Position numbers and translations under genes: made by a program
DNA from: an uncultured Burkholderiales bacterium
GTDB taxonomy: Bacteria; Pseudomonadota; Gammaproteobacteria; Burkholderiales; Burkholderiaceae_D
Length of the DNA: 6,686 bases
Assembly: GCA_937872165.1 (NCBI GenBank)
Contig: CALMOR010000092.1
Coordinates: forward strand, 21,134 to 27,819
Reading direction: 5' to 3'
Notes under the pieces: generated by a model
What the model saw: the letters and a program-made list of their open reading frames with translations, nothing else
What the model was told of the DNA's origin: nothing
Databases searched by the model: none
Shown here: one piece after another, positions 1 to 6,297 of the stretch
How the letters are laid out: each line of letters begins with the position of its first letter
Numbering within the stretch: the stretch's first letter is position 1

Positions 1-61
1 CGGCGACGCCGCCACCAGTCCGGCCACCGCTCATGGGACCGAAGCGGCAGAACGGGCTCCG

Positions 62-1618
62 ATGCGGCCCGCCGAGTCGGACGCGGCGGCGTGGCGGCGG
101 GCCGGACTGCTGTTCGCGCTCGCGTTCGCGGCACTGATCGCGCTCTACATCGACACCGTGCTCGACCTCTGGGACGGCTGGGGCCGCACCGGCACGTTCG
201 CCCACGGCTACATCATCTTCCCCGTCAGCGCGTGGCTGGTGTGGCGCCTGCGGCATCGCCTCGTCGCGACGAGGCCGAAGGCGCAGCCGCTCGCGCTCTT
301 GCCGCTGGTCGGCTGCGGCCTCCTATGGCTGGCCGGCCGCTCGGCCGGCGTCCATGCGCCCGAGCAATACGCGTTCGTCGCGATGGTGCCGTGCCTCGTC
401 TGGTGCCTCTTCGGCGACGACGTGACGAAGCGCATCCTCTATCCGCTCGCCTTCCTCTTCTTCGCGGTGCCGGCGGGCGACTTCCTGATGCCGACGCTGA
501 TGGACCACACCGCCGACTTCACGGTGGCCGCTCTCCGCTTCTCGGGCGTGCCGGTGTTTCGCGAAGGCAACTACTTCGCGATCCCGAGCGGCAACTGGTC
601 GGTCGTCGAGGCGTGCAGCGGCCTGCGCTACCTGATCGCGTCGATCACGCTCGGCTTCCTGTTCGCCTACCTCAACTACCGCGGCGCATGGCGTCGCACG
701 GCGTTCATCGTCGCGTCGATCCTCGTGCCGATCGTCGCCAACTGGCTGCGGGCCTACCTGATCGTCATGCTCGCGCACCTGTCGAGCAACAAGCTCGCGA
801 CCGGCGTCGACCACCTGATCTACGGCTGGCTGTTCTTCGGGCTCGTGATGATGCTGCTGTTCTGGGTCGGCAACTTCTGGCGCGACGACGACGAGGCCGA
901 CCTCGCCGCGCCGGCCGTCGACGCGTCGACGCCAGTGCGGCCGGCCGCGCGCAGCCGCGGTGCCGCCATCGCGACGATGACGGCCGCGTCGATCGCGATC
1001 GCCGCACCGTGGCCCGCGCTCGGCGAATGGCTCGAACGCATCGCCGACGCGCATCGCCCCGGCGCCGTCGCGATCGACGGCATCGCCGGATGGCAGGGCG
1101 ACGCGCCGACCTTCACGAATTTCGTGCCCCACTACCGCGGCGCCCGTGCGACCGAGAACGAGACCTTCGCGTCCGGCGATCGCAAGGTCGCTCTGTTCGT
1201 CGGCTACTACAGCGGACAGCTATCCAACGGGCTGATGGTCACCTACGACAACGACGTCGTGATCGTCGGCGACAAGGTCTGGGGCGCAGTCACGCGTCGC
1301 CAGCTGACCGTCCCTTCGGCCGGGGAGCTGTCGGTCGTCGAGAGCGAGGTCAAGACCGACGCGGGCGAACGGCTGCTGACCTGGCGCTGGTACTGGGTCA
1401 ACGGCCGCCTGACGACCAGCAACTATCTGGCGAAGATCTACAACGCGCTCGACAAGCTGACGGGGCGGGGCGACGACTCGGCCGTGATCGTCGTCACGAC
1501 GCCGCTGAGCGGACCGTCCGCTCCGCCCGCCGCAGCGACGCTCGAAGCGTTCGTGGCGGCCGCGCGGCCGCGCATCGCCGAGCGGCTCGACGCGATCCGC
1601 GAGCAGGCGCGCCGATGA
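62..1618 (+). CDS. xrtA: Exosortase A (XrtA) with fused C-terminal EpsI domain
   Basis: This inner-membrane cysteine transpeptidase-like enzyme is expected to cleave PEP-CTERM tails of exported proteins in EPS-producing Gram-negatives. Residues 1-272 form the multi-pass exosortase core, with hydrophobic segments near 14-33, 49-63, 77-92, 103-118, 124-139, 187-206, 212-240 and 250-271. The expected catalytic residues are present: Cys185 in VEACSGLRYLI, Arg230 in NWLRAY, and His251 in GVDHLIYGW. After an acidic, Ala/Pro-rich linker (about 274-298) and one more hydrophobic stretch (299-318), residues 330-480 match the EpsI family (GW at 343-344, WRWYWVNGR at 441-449, then NYLAKIYNAL). Exosortase-EpsI fusions are known in this system. 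The ATG at 62 leaves a short polar tail before the first membrane segment, but the frame is open to the left edge and no good Shine-Dalgarno is visible, so the true start could lie further left. Its stop overlaps the next start. Confidence 0.95.
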   Translation: MRPAESDAAAWRRAGLLFALAFAALIALYIDTVLDLWDGWGRTGTFAHGYIIFPVSAWLVWRLRHRLVATRPKAQPLALLPLVGCGLLWLAGRSAGVHAPEQYAFVAMVPCLVWCLFGDDVTKRILYPLAFLFFAVPAGDFLMPTLMDHTADFTVAALRFSGVPVFREGNYFAIPSGNWSVVEACSGLRYLIASITLGFLFAYLNYRGAWRRTAFIVASILVPIVANWLRAYLIVMLAHLSSNKLATGVDHLIYGWLFFGLVMMLLFWVGNFWRDDDEADLAAPAVDASTPVRPAARSRGAAIATMTAASIAIAAPWPALGEWLERIADAHRPGAVAIDGIAGWQGDAPTFTNFVPHYRGARATENETFASGDRKVALFVGYYSGQLSNGLMVTYDNDVVIVGDKVWGAVTRRQLTVPSAGELSVVESEVKTDAGERLLTWRWYWVNGRLTTSNYLAKIYNALDKLTGRGDDSAVIVVTTPLSGPSAPPAAATLEAFVAAARPRIAERLDAIREQARR

Positions 1619-2868
1619 ACGCATCCCCGCCGGCGAACGAGCGGTCCGCATCCCGTCCATTGATCGCGCACGTCGTCTATCGCTTCGACGTCGGCGGTCT
1701 CGAGAACGGGGTCGTCAACCTGATCAATCATCTGCCCTCGGACCGCTACGACCACGTCGTGATCGCGTTGACCGAGGTCACGGACTTCCGCACGCGCATC
1801 ACGCGCGAACGCGTCGGCTTCCATTCGCTCGGGAAGCCGCCCGGCCACGGACTCGCCATCTATCGCGACCTCCACCGGCTGTTCCGCACGCTGCGCCCGA
1901 CCATCGTCCACTCGCGCAACCTCGCCGCCTCCGAGGCGCAATTGCCGGCGGCGCTGGCCGGCGTGCCGATCCGCGTGCACGGCGAGCACGGGTGGGAAGT
2001 CGCCGACGTGGCCGGCGGCAGGCGCAGTCATCACCTGCAGCGCAGGCTGCTGCGTCCGCTGATCCATCGCCACGTCGCGCTGTCGGACGAGATCCGGCGC
2101 TACCTCGAAGGACGCATCGGCGTGCCGTCGCGCGCGATCGCGCAGATCTGCAACGGCGTCGACGTCGCTCGCTTCGCGCCGGTCCCGCGCGAGGCTGCGA
2201 CGAAGCGTCGCTTCGGTCCGGTCGGCGAACGCTTCCCCGAGGCGGACCTGTTCGTCGTCGGCACCGTCGGACGACTGTCGCCGGTCAAGCACCAGGGCCT
2301 CCTCGTCGAAGGCTTCGTCCGCGCTCTCGCGCTGCTCGACGCGCTCGCGCCCGAACGGGCCCGACAGTTGCGGCTCGTCGTCGTCGGCGTCGGCCCCGAT
2401 CGCGCGGCGCTCGAGGCGCAGGTCGCGTCGTCCGGCGCGGCCGACCGCATCTGGATCACCGGCTCGCGCGACGACGTGCCGGCGCTGATGGCCGACCTCG
2501 ACCTGTTCGTGCTGCCTTCGCTCGCCGAAGGCATCTCCAACACGATCCTCGAAGCGATGGCCTGCGGACTGCCGGTACTCGCGACGCGCGTCGGCGGCAA
2601 CGCCGAACTGATCGACGAAGGCCGCACCGGCATGCTGATCCCGAGCGACGACGTCCTCGCGATGGCGACCGCGATCCACGGCTACGCGATGAGCGGTCCC
2701 CGCATCGAGAGCCAGGGACGGGCGGCCCGCGAGCGGGTCGTCTCGCTGTTCAGCATCGACGCGATGGTGGCAAGCTACGCGGAACTCTACGACTCGCTGC
2801 TCGACGCGCGACGACCGGCCCGCCGCGGCATCGCGACCCTGCGTCCCCACCGACTCACCGAACCCTGA
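1615..2868 (+). CDS. XrtA-associated GT4 glycosyltransferase (stp2-type)
   Basis: This 417-residue protein is a GT-B fold, retaining-type glycosyltransferase that probably transfers a sugar from a nucleotide donor to the exopolysaccharide or its lipid carrier at the cytoplasmic face of the membrane. The N-terminal domain opens with HVVYRFDVGGLENGVVNL (19-36), typical of GT4 acceptor domains. The C-terminal GT4 domain shows ICNGVDVARF (178-187), GTVGRLSPVKHQ (216-227, with Arg220 and Lys225 as likely donor-phosphate contacts) and a full EX7E motif, Glu305 to Glu313, in EGISNTILEAMACGLP. Its position between exosortase A and the amidotransferase matches the family called stp2 (TIGR03088, from memory). 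The ATG overlaps the xrtA stop as ATGA, which suggests translational coupling; a weak AGG sits at 1605-1607. The same frame stays open upstream through xrtA, but that extension is Arg-rich shadow sequence. The sugar donor cannot be told from sequence. Confidence 0.93.
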   Translation: MNASPPANERSASRPLIAHVVYRFDVGGLENGVVNLINHLPSDRYDHVVIALTEVTDFRTRITRERVGFHSLGKPPGHGLAIYRDLHRLFRTLRPTIVHSRNLAASEAQLPAALAGVPIRVHGEHGWEVADVAGGRRSHHLQRRLLRPLIHRHVALSDEIRRYLEGRIGVPSRAIAQICNGVDVARFAPVPREAATKRRFGPVGERFPEADLFVVGTVGRLSPVKHQGLLVEGFVRALALLDALAPERARQLRLVVVGVGPDRAALEAQVASSGAADRIWITGSRDDVPALMADLDLFVLPSLAEGISNTILEAMACGLPVLATRVGGNAELIDEGRTGMLIPSDDVLAMATAIHGYAMSGPRIESQGRAARERVVSLFSIDAMVASYAELYDSLLDARRPARRGIATLRPHRLTEP

Positions 2869-2871
2869 GAG
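2867..2871 (+). promoter_or_regulatory. Probable ribosome binding site for the amidotransferase gene
   Basis: GAGAG overlaps the stop codon of the preceding glycosyltransferase gene and lies 6 bases before the ATG at 2878. It is a modest Shine-Dalgarno match. It supports that ATG, as does the Met-Cys-Gly start, because Cys2 must become the N-terminal nucleophile. Confidence 0.5.
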
Positions 2872-2877
2872 CGTCCC

Positions 2878-4839
2878 ATGTGCGGAATCACCGGAATCTT
2901 CGACACGCGCGGCCGCAGGGACATCCCGCGCGAACGCCTCGTCGCGATGAACGACGCGATCGCGCATCGCGGTCCCGACGACGACGGCTTCCACTTCGAG
3001 CCGGGTGTCGGCCTCGGGCATCGGCGCCTGTCGATCATCGACCTGTCGACCGGTCACCAGCCGCTCTACAACGAGGACCACACGGTCGCCGTCGTGTTCA
3101 ACGGCGAGATCTACAACTACCAGGACCTCGTGACCGAGCTGTCCGCGCGCGGCCACGTGTTCCGCACGCGCAGCGACACCGAGGTCATCGTGCACGCCTG
3201 GGAAGAGTGGGGCGAGGCGTCGGTGACGCGCTTTCGCGGGATGTTCGCGTTCGCGCTGTGGGATCGCAACCGCGAGACGCTGTTCCTCGCGCGCGACCGG
3301 CTCGGCGTCAAGCCGATGTACTACACGGTGCTGCCCGACGGCATGCTGCTGTTCGGCTCCGAGCTGAAGGCGCTGCTCGCGCATCCGTCGCTGGTCCGCA
3401 CGATCGAGCCGCAGACGGTCGAGGAATACTTCGCGCTCGGCTACGTGCCCGAACCGCGCACCGTCTTCAAGGACGTCTTCAAGCTGCCGCCCGCCCACAC
3501 GCTCGCGGTGCGCCGCGGGCAGCCGATCCCGGCTTCGCGAGAGTACTGGGACGTGCGCTTCGACACGCATTCGGCCGCGGGTGCGGCGATCAGCGACGCC
3601 GATGCCTGCGACGAACTCGTCGAACGCCTGCGCGAGTCGGTCCGGCTGCGGATGATCTCCGACGTGCCGCTCGGCGCCTTCCTGTCGGGCGGCGTCGACT
3701 CGAGCGCGGTGGTCGCGATGATGGCCGGCCTGTCGAGCGGCCCGGTCAACACCTGCTCGATCGCGTTCAACGAAGCGCAGTACGACGAGTCGGCCCACGC
3801 GCAGCAGGTCGCCGATCGTTATCACACCCGGCATCGTGTCGAGCACGTCGAGAGCGACGACTTCGATCTCATCGACACGCTCGCTCGTCTCTACGACGAG
3901 CCGTACGCCGACAGCTCGGCCATTCCCACCTATCGCGTCTGCCAGCTGGCACGCAAGAACGTCACGGTCGCACTGTCGGGCGACGGCGGCGACGAGACCT
4001 TCGGCGGCTATCGCCGCTACCGCTTCCATCTGATGGAGGAGAAGCTGCGCTCGAGCTTTCCCCTCGGGATGCGCAAGCCCGTCTTCGGCGCGCTCGGCCG
4101 CGCCTATCCGAAGGCCGACTGGGCGCCGCGCGTGCTCCGTGCGAAGTCGACCTTCGAGGCGCTCGGCCGCGACTCGGTCGAGGCCTACTTCCATACGATG
4201 TCGCTGATCCGCTCGCCGCTGCGCCAGTCGCTCTACAGCGGCGCCTTCAAGCGCGAGCTCGCCGGCTACGACGCGATCGAGGTGATGCGGCGTCATGCGC
4301 AGCGTGCGCCGACCGACGACGCGCTCGCGCAGATCCAGTACATCGACCTCAAGACCTATCTCGTCGGCGACATCAACACGAAGGTCGACCGTGCCGCGAT
4401 GGCGCATTCGCTCGAAGTGCGCGAGCCGCTGATGGACCATCCGCTGGTCGAATGGATGGCGACGCTGCCGTCGTCGATCAAGATCCGCAACGGCGAACAG
4501 AAGTATCTGCTCAAGAAGGCGATGGAGCCGCACCTGCCGAACGAGATCATGTATCGACCCAAGATGGGCTTCTCGATCCCGCTCGCGCAGTGGTTCCGCG
4601 GTCCGCTGGCGGGACGCGTCCGCTCGTCCCTGCTCGGCTCGCGCCTCGCCGAGACCGGCTGGTTCGAACGCGATGCGCTCAAGCGCATCGTCGACCAGCA
4701 TCAGTCCGGCGCACGCGATCACAGCACGCCGATCTGGACGATCCTCATGTTCGACGCGTTCCTGAAGAACGTCGTCGAGGGCAGCGCGGACGGCCATGCC
4801 GCCGTCGGTGCGGCACCGCTGACGATGAAGGCCGCGTAG
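2878..4839 (+). CDS. XrtA-associated glutamine amidotransferase, asparagine synthase family
   Basis: This 653-residue cytoplasmic enzyme has two domains. The N-terminal class II glutaminase starts MCGITGIF, so Cys2 is the catalytic nucleophile once Met is removed; glutamine-site residues include Arg49 (HRRLSIID), Asn75/Gly76/Glu77 (NGEIYN) and Asp100 (SDTEV). The C-terminal synthetase domain has the ATP-binding PP-loop SGGVDSS (270-276), SGDGGDETFGGY (367-378), and the conserved stretch from TYLVGDINTKVDR to SLEVREPLMDH (493-521). It should hydrolyse glutamine and pass ammonia to an AMP-activated carboxylate. At 653 residues it is about 100 longer than E. coli AsnB, as usual for EPS-cluster members (TIGR03108, from memory). 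Context suggests amidation of a sugar acid or other EPS-related acceptor rather than asparagine synthesis; that is inference. It lies 9 bases after the stp2-type gene. All catalytic motifs are intact. Confidence 0.95.
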   Translation: MCGITGIFDTRGRRDIPRERLVAMNDAIAHRGPDDDGFHFEPGVGLGHRRLSIIDLSTGHQPLYNEDHTVAVVFNGEIYNYQDLVTELSARGHVFRTRSDTEVIVHAWEEWGEASVTRFRGMFAFALWDRNRETLFLARDRLGVKPMYYTVLPDGMLLFGSELKALLAHPSLVRTIEPQTVEEYFALGYVPEPRTVFKDVFKLPPAHTLAVRRGQPIPASREYWDVRFDTHSAAGAAISDADACDELVERLRESVRLRMISDVPLGAFLSGGVDSSAVVAMMAGLSSGPVNTCSIAFNEAQYDESAHAQQVADRYHTRHRVEHVESDDFDLIDTLARLYDEPYADSSAIPTYRVCQLARKNVTVALSGDGGDETFGGYRRYRFHLMEEKLRSSFPLGMRKPVFGALGRAYPKADWAPRVLRAKSTFEALGRDSVEAYFHTMSLIRSPLRQSLYSGAFKRELAGYDAIEVMRRHAQRAPTDDALAQIQYIDLKTYLVGDINTKVDRAAMAHSLEVREPLMDHPLVEWMATLPSSIKIRNGEQKYLLKKAMEPHLPNEIMYRPKMGFSIPLAQWFRGPLAGRVRSSLLGSRLAETGWFERDALKRIVDQHQSGARDHSTPIWTILMFDAFLKNVVEGSADGHAAVGAAPLTMKAA

Positions 4840-4857
4840 CCGGCCGGGCTCACGCAC

Positions 4858-4872
4858 GCGGCCGCCGGCCGC
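4858..4872 (+). other. GC-rich inverted repeat in the 40-base gap before the second glycosyltransferase
   Basis: The 15-base sequence GCGGCCGCCGGCCGC has 7-base arms that are reverse complements around a single base, so a real hairpin would have 5-6 pairs and a 3-5 base loop. It ends 8 bases before the ATG at 4880, where a ribosome binding site should be, and no Shine-Dalgarno is visible there. No T-run follows, so it is not a typical intrinsic terminator. It might damp translation of the downstream gene, or mean nothing in DNA this GC-rich. Confidence 0.25.
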
Positions 4873-4879
4873 CCGCGAC

Positions 4880-6136
4880 ATGAAGATCCTCTACCACCAT
4901 CGCATCCGCTCGAAGGACGGGCAGTACGTCCACCTCGAGGAACTGGTGAGCGCGTTGCGCGCGATCGGCCACGAGGTGCGCATCGTCGGGCCCGATGCGG
5001 TCGGCCATGCCGCCTTCGGCTCCGACGCCGGGATCGTGGCCTGGATGAAGAGGCGCCTGCCGCGCGCGCTGTACGAGCTCGTCGAATGGGCCTACGGCTT
5101 CGTCGCCGGCCGTCGCCTGACGAAGGCCATCCGATCGTTCGAACCCGACGTGCTGTACGAACGCTACAACCTCTTCTCGACGTCGGGCGTGCGCGCTCGC
5201 GTGCGCTTCGGCCTGCCGATGCTGCTCGAGGTCAACGCGCCGATCTACGACGAGCGAAAGCGCTTCGACGGCATCGCGCTCGACCGCCTGGCGCGCGCGA
5301 CCGAGGCCGAGGCCTGGGGCGGCGCCGACGTCGTGCTGCCCGTCACCGATGCGCTGGCCGCGATCGTGCGCGAGACCACGGGACCGAAGCAGCGGGTCGA
5401 GGTCATCCCCAACGGCATCAATCTCGAGCACTTCGCAGGACCGTTCGACACGGATGCCGTGCGCCGGCGCTGGAAGCTCGACGGCCGCGTGGTGCTGGGC
5501 TTCACCGGCTTCGTGCGCGAATGGCATGGACTCGACCGCGTCATCGACGCGATCGCGAAGGACGGCGCGGAGCATCCCCGCATGCTGTTCATCGTCGGCG
5601 ACGGTCCGGCGCGCGCCTCGCTCGAAGCCCGCGCGGCGGCGCTCGGCATCGCGTCGCGCGTGGTCTTCACCGGCGTCGTTCCGCGCGAGGACGTGCCGGC
5701 CCACGTGTCCACCTTCGACATCGCGCTGCAGCCGGCCGTGGTGCCGTACGCATCGCCGCTCAAGCTGTTCGAATATCTCGCGCTCGGTCGCGCCATCGTG
5801 GCACCCGACCAGCCCAACATCCGCGAGGTGCTCGACGACGGCGTCAACGCGTTGCTGTTCGACTGCGACGATCCCGACGGACTGACCAACGCGATCGAAC
5901 GGCTGAACGGCGACGAGCTGCTGCGCGAACGCCTCGCGCGCGGCGCCGTGCAGACCATCGGACGGCGCGGCCTGACCTGGCAGCGCAACGCCGAGCGCGT
6001 GACCGCCCTGTTCGACCGCCTGCTGATCGCAGGGGGCCGCACGACCGCGCCGACGACCGCGCCGCGGAAGTCGCACGGGGAGGTCGAAGCGCGCGAGGTC
6101 CGACCGCACGACGCCGAACGCGAGGGCGTCGCATGA
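4880..6136 (+). CDS. GT4 glycosyltransferase in the XrtA/EPS operon
   Basis: This 418-residue GT-B glycosyltransferase probably adds a sugar to the same exopolysaccharide as its neighbours. The N-terminal domain begins MKILYHHRIRSKDGQYVHLE, a recognisable GT4 subfamily opening, with a helix-forming stretch EELVSALRAIGHEVRIVGP. The C-terminal domain has VIPNGINLEHF (175-185), LGFTGFVREWHGLDR (206-220), FIVGDGPAR (237-245) and PLKLFEYLALGRAIVAPD (293-310). The second Glu of the usual EX7E motif is Glu298; the first position is Tyr290, as in many members with a PYxSPLKLFEY motif, so this is probably not a defect. Residues from about 385 form a polar, low-complexity tail containing a TTAPTTAP repeat and are unlikely to be part of the fold. 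The gap from the amidotransferase gene is 40 bases, and the stop overlaps the next start as ATGA. Donor and acceptor are unknown. Confidence 0.92.
   Translation: MKILYHHRIRSKDGQYVHLEELVSALRAIGHEVRIVGPDAVGHAAFGSDAGIVAWMKRRLPRALYELVEWAYGFVAGRRLTKAIRSFEPDVLYERYNLFSTSGVRARVRFGLPMLLEVNAPIYDERKRFDGIALDRLARATEAEAWGGADVVLPVTDALAAIVRETTGPKQRVEVIPNGINLEHFAGPFDTDAVRRRWKLDGRVVLGFTGFVREWHGLDRVIDAIAKDGAEHPRMLFIVGDGPARASLEARAAALGIASRVVFTGVVPREDVPAHVSTFDIALQPAVVPYASPLKLFEYLALGRAIVAPDQPNIREVLDDGVNALLFDCDDPDGLTNAIERLNGDELLRERLARGAVQTIGRRGLTWQRNAERVTALFDRLLIAGGRTTAPTTAPRKSHGEVEAREVRPHDAEREGVA
6041..6064 (+). repeat. Perfect 12-base tandem duplication in the glycosyltransferase tail
   Basis: ACGACCGCGCCG occurs twice without a gap (6041-6052 and 6053-6064), in frame, giving TTAP-TTAP at residues 388-395. 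It lies in the predicted disordered C-terminal tail of the second glycosyltransferase. It looks like a simple slippage duplication that could vary in copy number between strains without a frameshift. Confidence 0.8.
6122..6126 (+). promoter_or_regulatory. Ribosome binding site for the third glycosyltransferase
   Basis: GAGGG lies 6 bases before the ATG at 6133, inside the end of the previous gene. This is the best Shine-Dalgarno match among the operon's starts. With the ATGA overlap at 6133-6136 it fixes the start of the broken gene. Confidence 0.6.
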
Positions 6137-6297
6137 TTCGCCTGCTGACCTTCTCTTCGCTCTATCCCAGCGCGGAGATGCCGTCGCACGGCGTGTTCGT
6201 CGAGAACCGCCTGCGTCACCTGGTCGCCGGCGGCCGGGTCGAGGCGCGCGTGATCGCGCCGGTGCCGTGGGCGCCCTCGAGGATGCGCACCTTGTAG
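6133..6297 (+). pseudogene. Truncated N-terminus of a third glycosyltransferase (GT-B type)
   Basis: Only the start of this gene is present. Residues 1-46, including MIRLLTFSSLYPSAEMPSHG and VFVENRLRHL, followed by ARVIAPVPW, match the opening of the GT4-like glycosyltransferases common in XrtA/EPS loci, where Tyr-Pro, HGxFVENRLRHL and the VxAPVPW strand are usual. After Trp46 the family match fades: Ala-Pro-Ser could still fit, but Arg-Met-Arg-Thr-Leu and a TAG at 6295-6297 do not. A normal member has roughly 380-420 residues, so about 90% is missing. The loss coincides with the start of citramalate synthase sequence on the other strand. The break is therefore probably a false sequence join and not a natural pseudogene; in the organism the gene is presumably intact. 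ATGA overlap and a good ribosome binding site tie it to the operon. Confidence 0.8.

Noticed and set aside
916..931. Perfect 16-base palindrome CGTCGACGCGTCGACG in the exosortase-EpsI linker
   Set aside because: With this base bias a rough estimate gives a 16-base perfect palindrome about once in every few windows of this size, and it lies in ordinary coding sequence for Val-Asp-Ala-Ser-Thr. No partner copy or operator context was found.
1556..1571. Perfect 16-base palindrome GCGGCCGCGCGGCCGC near the end of the exosortase gene
   Set aside because: It is made only of G and C inside an Ala/Arg-coding stretch and is best seen as a chance product of composition. No T-run follows, so it is not an intrinsic terminator.
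91..1614. Upstream extension of the stp2-type glycosyltransferase frame through the whole exosortase gene
   Set aside because: The extension is an Arg-rich shadow of xrtA. Glycosyltransferase homology begins just after the ATG at 1615, which has a normal ATGA overlap.
4838..4872. Intrinsic terminator after the amidotransferase gene
   Set aside because: Short GC-rich inverted repeats are present but there is no T-run, and a further gene of the same operon starts 8 bases later.
1438..4881. Very long open frame on the minus strand (1147 codons) running antisense to three genes
   Set aside because: It is Arg/Asp/Val/Ala-rich with no recognisable domain and lies opposite genes with clear catalytic motifs. 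Long antisense frames are expected in about 67% GC coding DNA, where stops are rare.
1992..4883. Long plus-strand open frame (963 codons) spanning the stp2-type and amidotransferase genes
   Set aside because: The translation is dominated by Arg runs and Pro/Ala with no family signature. It is an out-of-frame shadow of two well-supported genes.
6216..6297. Natural convergent overlap of two complete genes
   Set aside because: Both proteins are cut in the middle of conserved family sequence: the glycosyltransferase keeps about 49 of some 400 residues, and the CimA domain ends right after GTGAITR, before its expected final strands. Neither is a normal gene end.
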